Source: Desulfothermus okinawensis JCM 13304
Lineage (GTDB): Bacteria > Desulfobacterota > Desulfovibrionia > Desulfovibrionales > Desulfothermaceae
DNA: 64,000 bases
Assembly (NCBI GenBank): GCA_001311565.1
Contig: BBBM01000003.1
Location: forward strand, 1 to 64,000
Reading direction: 5' to 3'
The notes below the pieces were generated by a model. It saw nothing but the letters and a program-made list of their open reading frames with translations, was not told the origin of the DNA and ran no database searches. The position numbers and the translations under genes are program-made. Positions 62,534 through 64,000 of the stretch are shown one piece after another (within the stretch, counting starts at the first letter, position 1; each line of letters starts with the position of its first letter).

Positions 62534-63618
62534 ATGAGACTGCCTATCCTTTACAGATACCTTATAAAGAACAACCTTAAATATCTCATTATCTGTTCTT
62601 TGTCCTGTATTTCAATTTATCTTTTAGTTGATCTATTTGACAGACTGGATAATTTTTTTAAGTAAATTAGCCCCATTTAAGTGGATAATAAATTATTTTT
62701 TGTGGAAGATTCCAATAATAATCTCCCAGATATTTCCAATGGTATTTTTTTTGACCTTAATTATTCAATTTAGCTTGATGAAAAAAAACAGGGAATGGGA
62801 GGCCTTAGAGGGTGGAGGTATATTTATTGGAAATGTAGTGGCCTTTATTTTAATCTATTCATTTTTGTTTTCCATATTTCAGATAATATTTTCTCAGTAT
62901 ATTGGGGTAATGGCAATTCAAAAGACAAATGCAATCTGGGATAATTTGGGTAAGAAAAAAAATAATAAAACATAAATTTATAACAAATTTCTGGTTTAGA
63001 AAAGGTAAATATATTGGTTATATTGGAAGGTTAAATGAGGAAAAAAAGAGAGGGGGACAATTTTCAGATATATGAGGTAACTGATAATTTTTCCAGGATA
63101 AATTTGGCTCTTTTAGCCAAGAAAGGTAGAATCTTAAAAAAACAAACTTATTTTATCAGATGTGTTATTATCGTATCCAGATGAATTTGGGATTAAGAAG
63201 GTTGTATCATATGAAATAAAAGAAAAAGATATGGATGTAATACTTGATATAACTGGGTCAAAGAACATTGAGTCAATACCAGTATGGAAATTAAGGGGGC
63301 TTATTAGAGAGCTTAAAGAAACTGGAACCAATGTTGGGTCAATTATGACTGTGTGGTATTCTAAATTATCATATGGTCTTTCTTTGATTTTCTTAGGGCT
63401 TTTGTCCCTGTTTATTGGGAAAAGAAGTGATAATTTGCCCCTTAACCTGGCTATTGGTCTCATTACCATTTTTTTTGTTCTATGGACTCTATGTGACAGG
63501 GACCATTTTGGGAAAACATTCAGTGGTTCCTCCATTTATAGGTGCGTTTGGGGTACATATTGTATTTGCCTTTTCCCTGATTTATGCTTATATGAAAAAT
63601 AGTGATTTCTCCTTTTAG
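62534..63618 (+). CDS. lptG: LPS export ABC transporter permease LptG
   Basis: The second LPS-export permease, about 360 residues when rebuilt. It starts MRLPILYRYLIKNNLKYLIICSL and has LLVDLFDRLDNF, PIIISQIFPMVFFLTLIIQFSLMKKNREWEALEGGGI (coupling helix) and C-terminal helices (LIFLGLLSLFIG, GAFGVHIVFAFSLIYAYMKNSDFSF). The middle jellyroll has TGSKNIESIPVWKLRGLI. Breaks near 62655, 62953, 63045, 63137 and 63470. Order lptF-lptG is usual. Confidence 0.86.
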
Positions 63619-63642
63619 ATATATTATTGTGAGGAGGTATTT

Positions 63643-64000
63643 ATGGTAAGAAAAATAATATGGTTTGCTTTTGTGTTGTTATTTATGTGTACAGGGGTCT
63701 TTGCCAGTGAACAGGGATTTACCCAGAAGGACAGGGAGATACTGATAAGATTAGAGGCTACCCTGAAGGTGTTTATGGAACAGACAGATAAGAGGTTTGC
63801 TGAACTTCGGGATGATATGAACAAAAGGTTTGAGCAGGTGGACAAGAGATTTGAGCAGATAGATAAAAGATTTGAGCAGATAGATAAAAGGTTTGAACAG
63901 GTGGATAAGCGTTTTGAGCAGATGATGGAGTTTTTATGGATGCTTGTAGGGATATTTACCACCTTAACCGCCACCACCATAGGATTTGCCTACTGGGACA
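63643..64000 (+). CDS. Membrane-linked coiled-coil protein with 21-base repeats, runs off the right edge
   Basis: The visible 119 residues start with a signal peptide (MVRKIIWFAFVLLFMCTGVFAS). After ILIRLEATLKVFMEQTDKRFAEL come five seven-residue units of the form DKRFEQI (63820-63924), nearly identical at DNA level, and then a membrane helix (WMLVGIFTTLTATTIGFAYWD). It would span the periplasm as a coiled coil anchored near its C-terminus. GAGGAGG precedes the ATG. Function unknown. Confidence 0.75.
   Translation, partial: MVRKIIWFAFVLLFMCTGVFASEQGFTQKDREILIRLEATLKVFMEQTDKRFAELRDDMNKRFEQVDKRFEQIDKRFEQIDKRFEQVDKRFEQMMEFLWMLVGIFTTLTATTIGFAYWD

Noticed and set aside
63820-63924. CRISPR array
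   Set aside because: The units are adjacent, in frame and code for DKRFEQ heptads; there are no spacers.
1-64000. Mass pseudogenisation of the region
   Set aside because: Breaks hit essential genes (rpmH, rnpA, yidC, mnmE, mutL) yet reading frames between breaks are perfectly conserved, which does not fit relaxed selection.

Overview
The window is an AT-rich, gene-dense piece of a Gram-negative anaerobe. It carries LPS-transport genes (lptD, lptF, lptG), an H4folate-type Wood-Ljungdahl cluster (acsB, acsC, acsD, acsE, two cooC, metF, metV, an HdrA-MvhD fusion), the order rpmH-rnpA-yidD-yidC-jag-mnmE, and many PAS/REC signalling proteins. Together these point to a Desulfobacterota-like (deltaproteobacterial) sulfate or sulfur metaboliser that runs the acetyl-CoA pathway. 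The taxon is inferred from gene content only; no rRNA or tRNA gene was seen.

Layout. 1-1260: edge gene and an archaeal-type ATPase (-). 1384-6625: marC and the branched-chain amino acid ABC operon livFGMHK (-). 6860-10398: Lrp regulator and bifunctional PutA (+). 10400-10950: terminator and insertion-sequence remnants. 10951-13215: lysA and birA (-). 13365-20499: sugar aminotransferase, HyuA-like protein, HDAC-like amidohydrolase, sensor kinase and hybrid regulator-kinase (+). 20558-25385: response regulator, then metV-metF-hdrA/mvhD (-). 25767-38039: cooC, cooC, a PrmA-like methyltransferase, two ASKHA/RACo-type activators, acsD, acsB, acsC, acsE (+). 38190-41403: DUF3786 protein, icd, REC-TPR protein (+). 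41424-43732: rarA and amrS (-). 44208-53003: B12-radical SAM, lptD, mutL, rsmJ, thiL, a decayed coiled-coil gene and a TrmO-aldolase fusion (+). 52998-53511: a hicBA toxin-antitoxin unit that looks like a lone integron-type cassette (-). 53686-56220: three exported 'TGQAG'-motif proteins (-), one behind a c-di-GMP-I riboswitch. 56486-60943: mnmE-jag-yidC-yidD-rnpA-rpmH (-). 61204-64000: small protein, lptF, lptG and an edge coiled-coil protein (+).

How they work together. MetFV with HdrA-MvhD would reduce methylene-H4F, AcsE would move the methyl group to the AcsCD corrinoid protein, and AcsB would condense methyl and CO. CooC ATPases would mature the nickel clusters and the RACo-type proteins would reactivate the corrinoid. 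The catalytic CODH subunit AcsA/CooS is not in the window. Lrp sits between liv and putA and may tie amino-acid import to proline oxidation.

A caution for every reader: most long genes are broken by frame shifts, nearly all at runs of seven to nine A or T, and removing one base restores a normal protein. Even rpmH (L34) is affected. I treat these as probable consensus errors and annotate full genes across them. Coordinates therefore span several raw reading frames.
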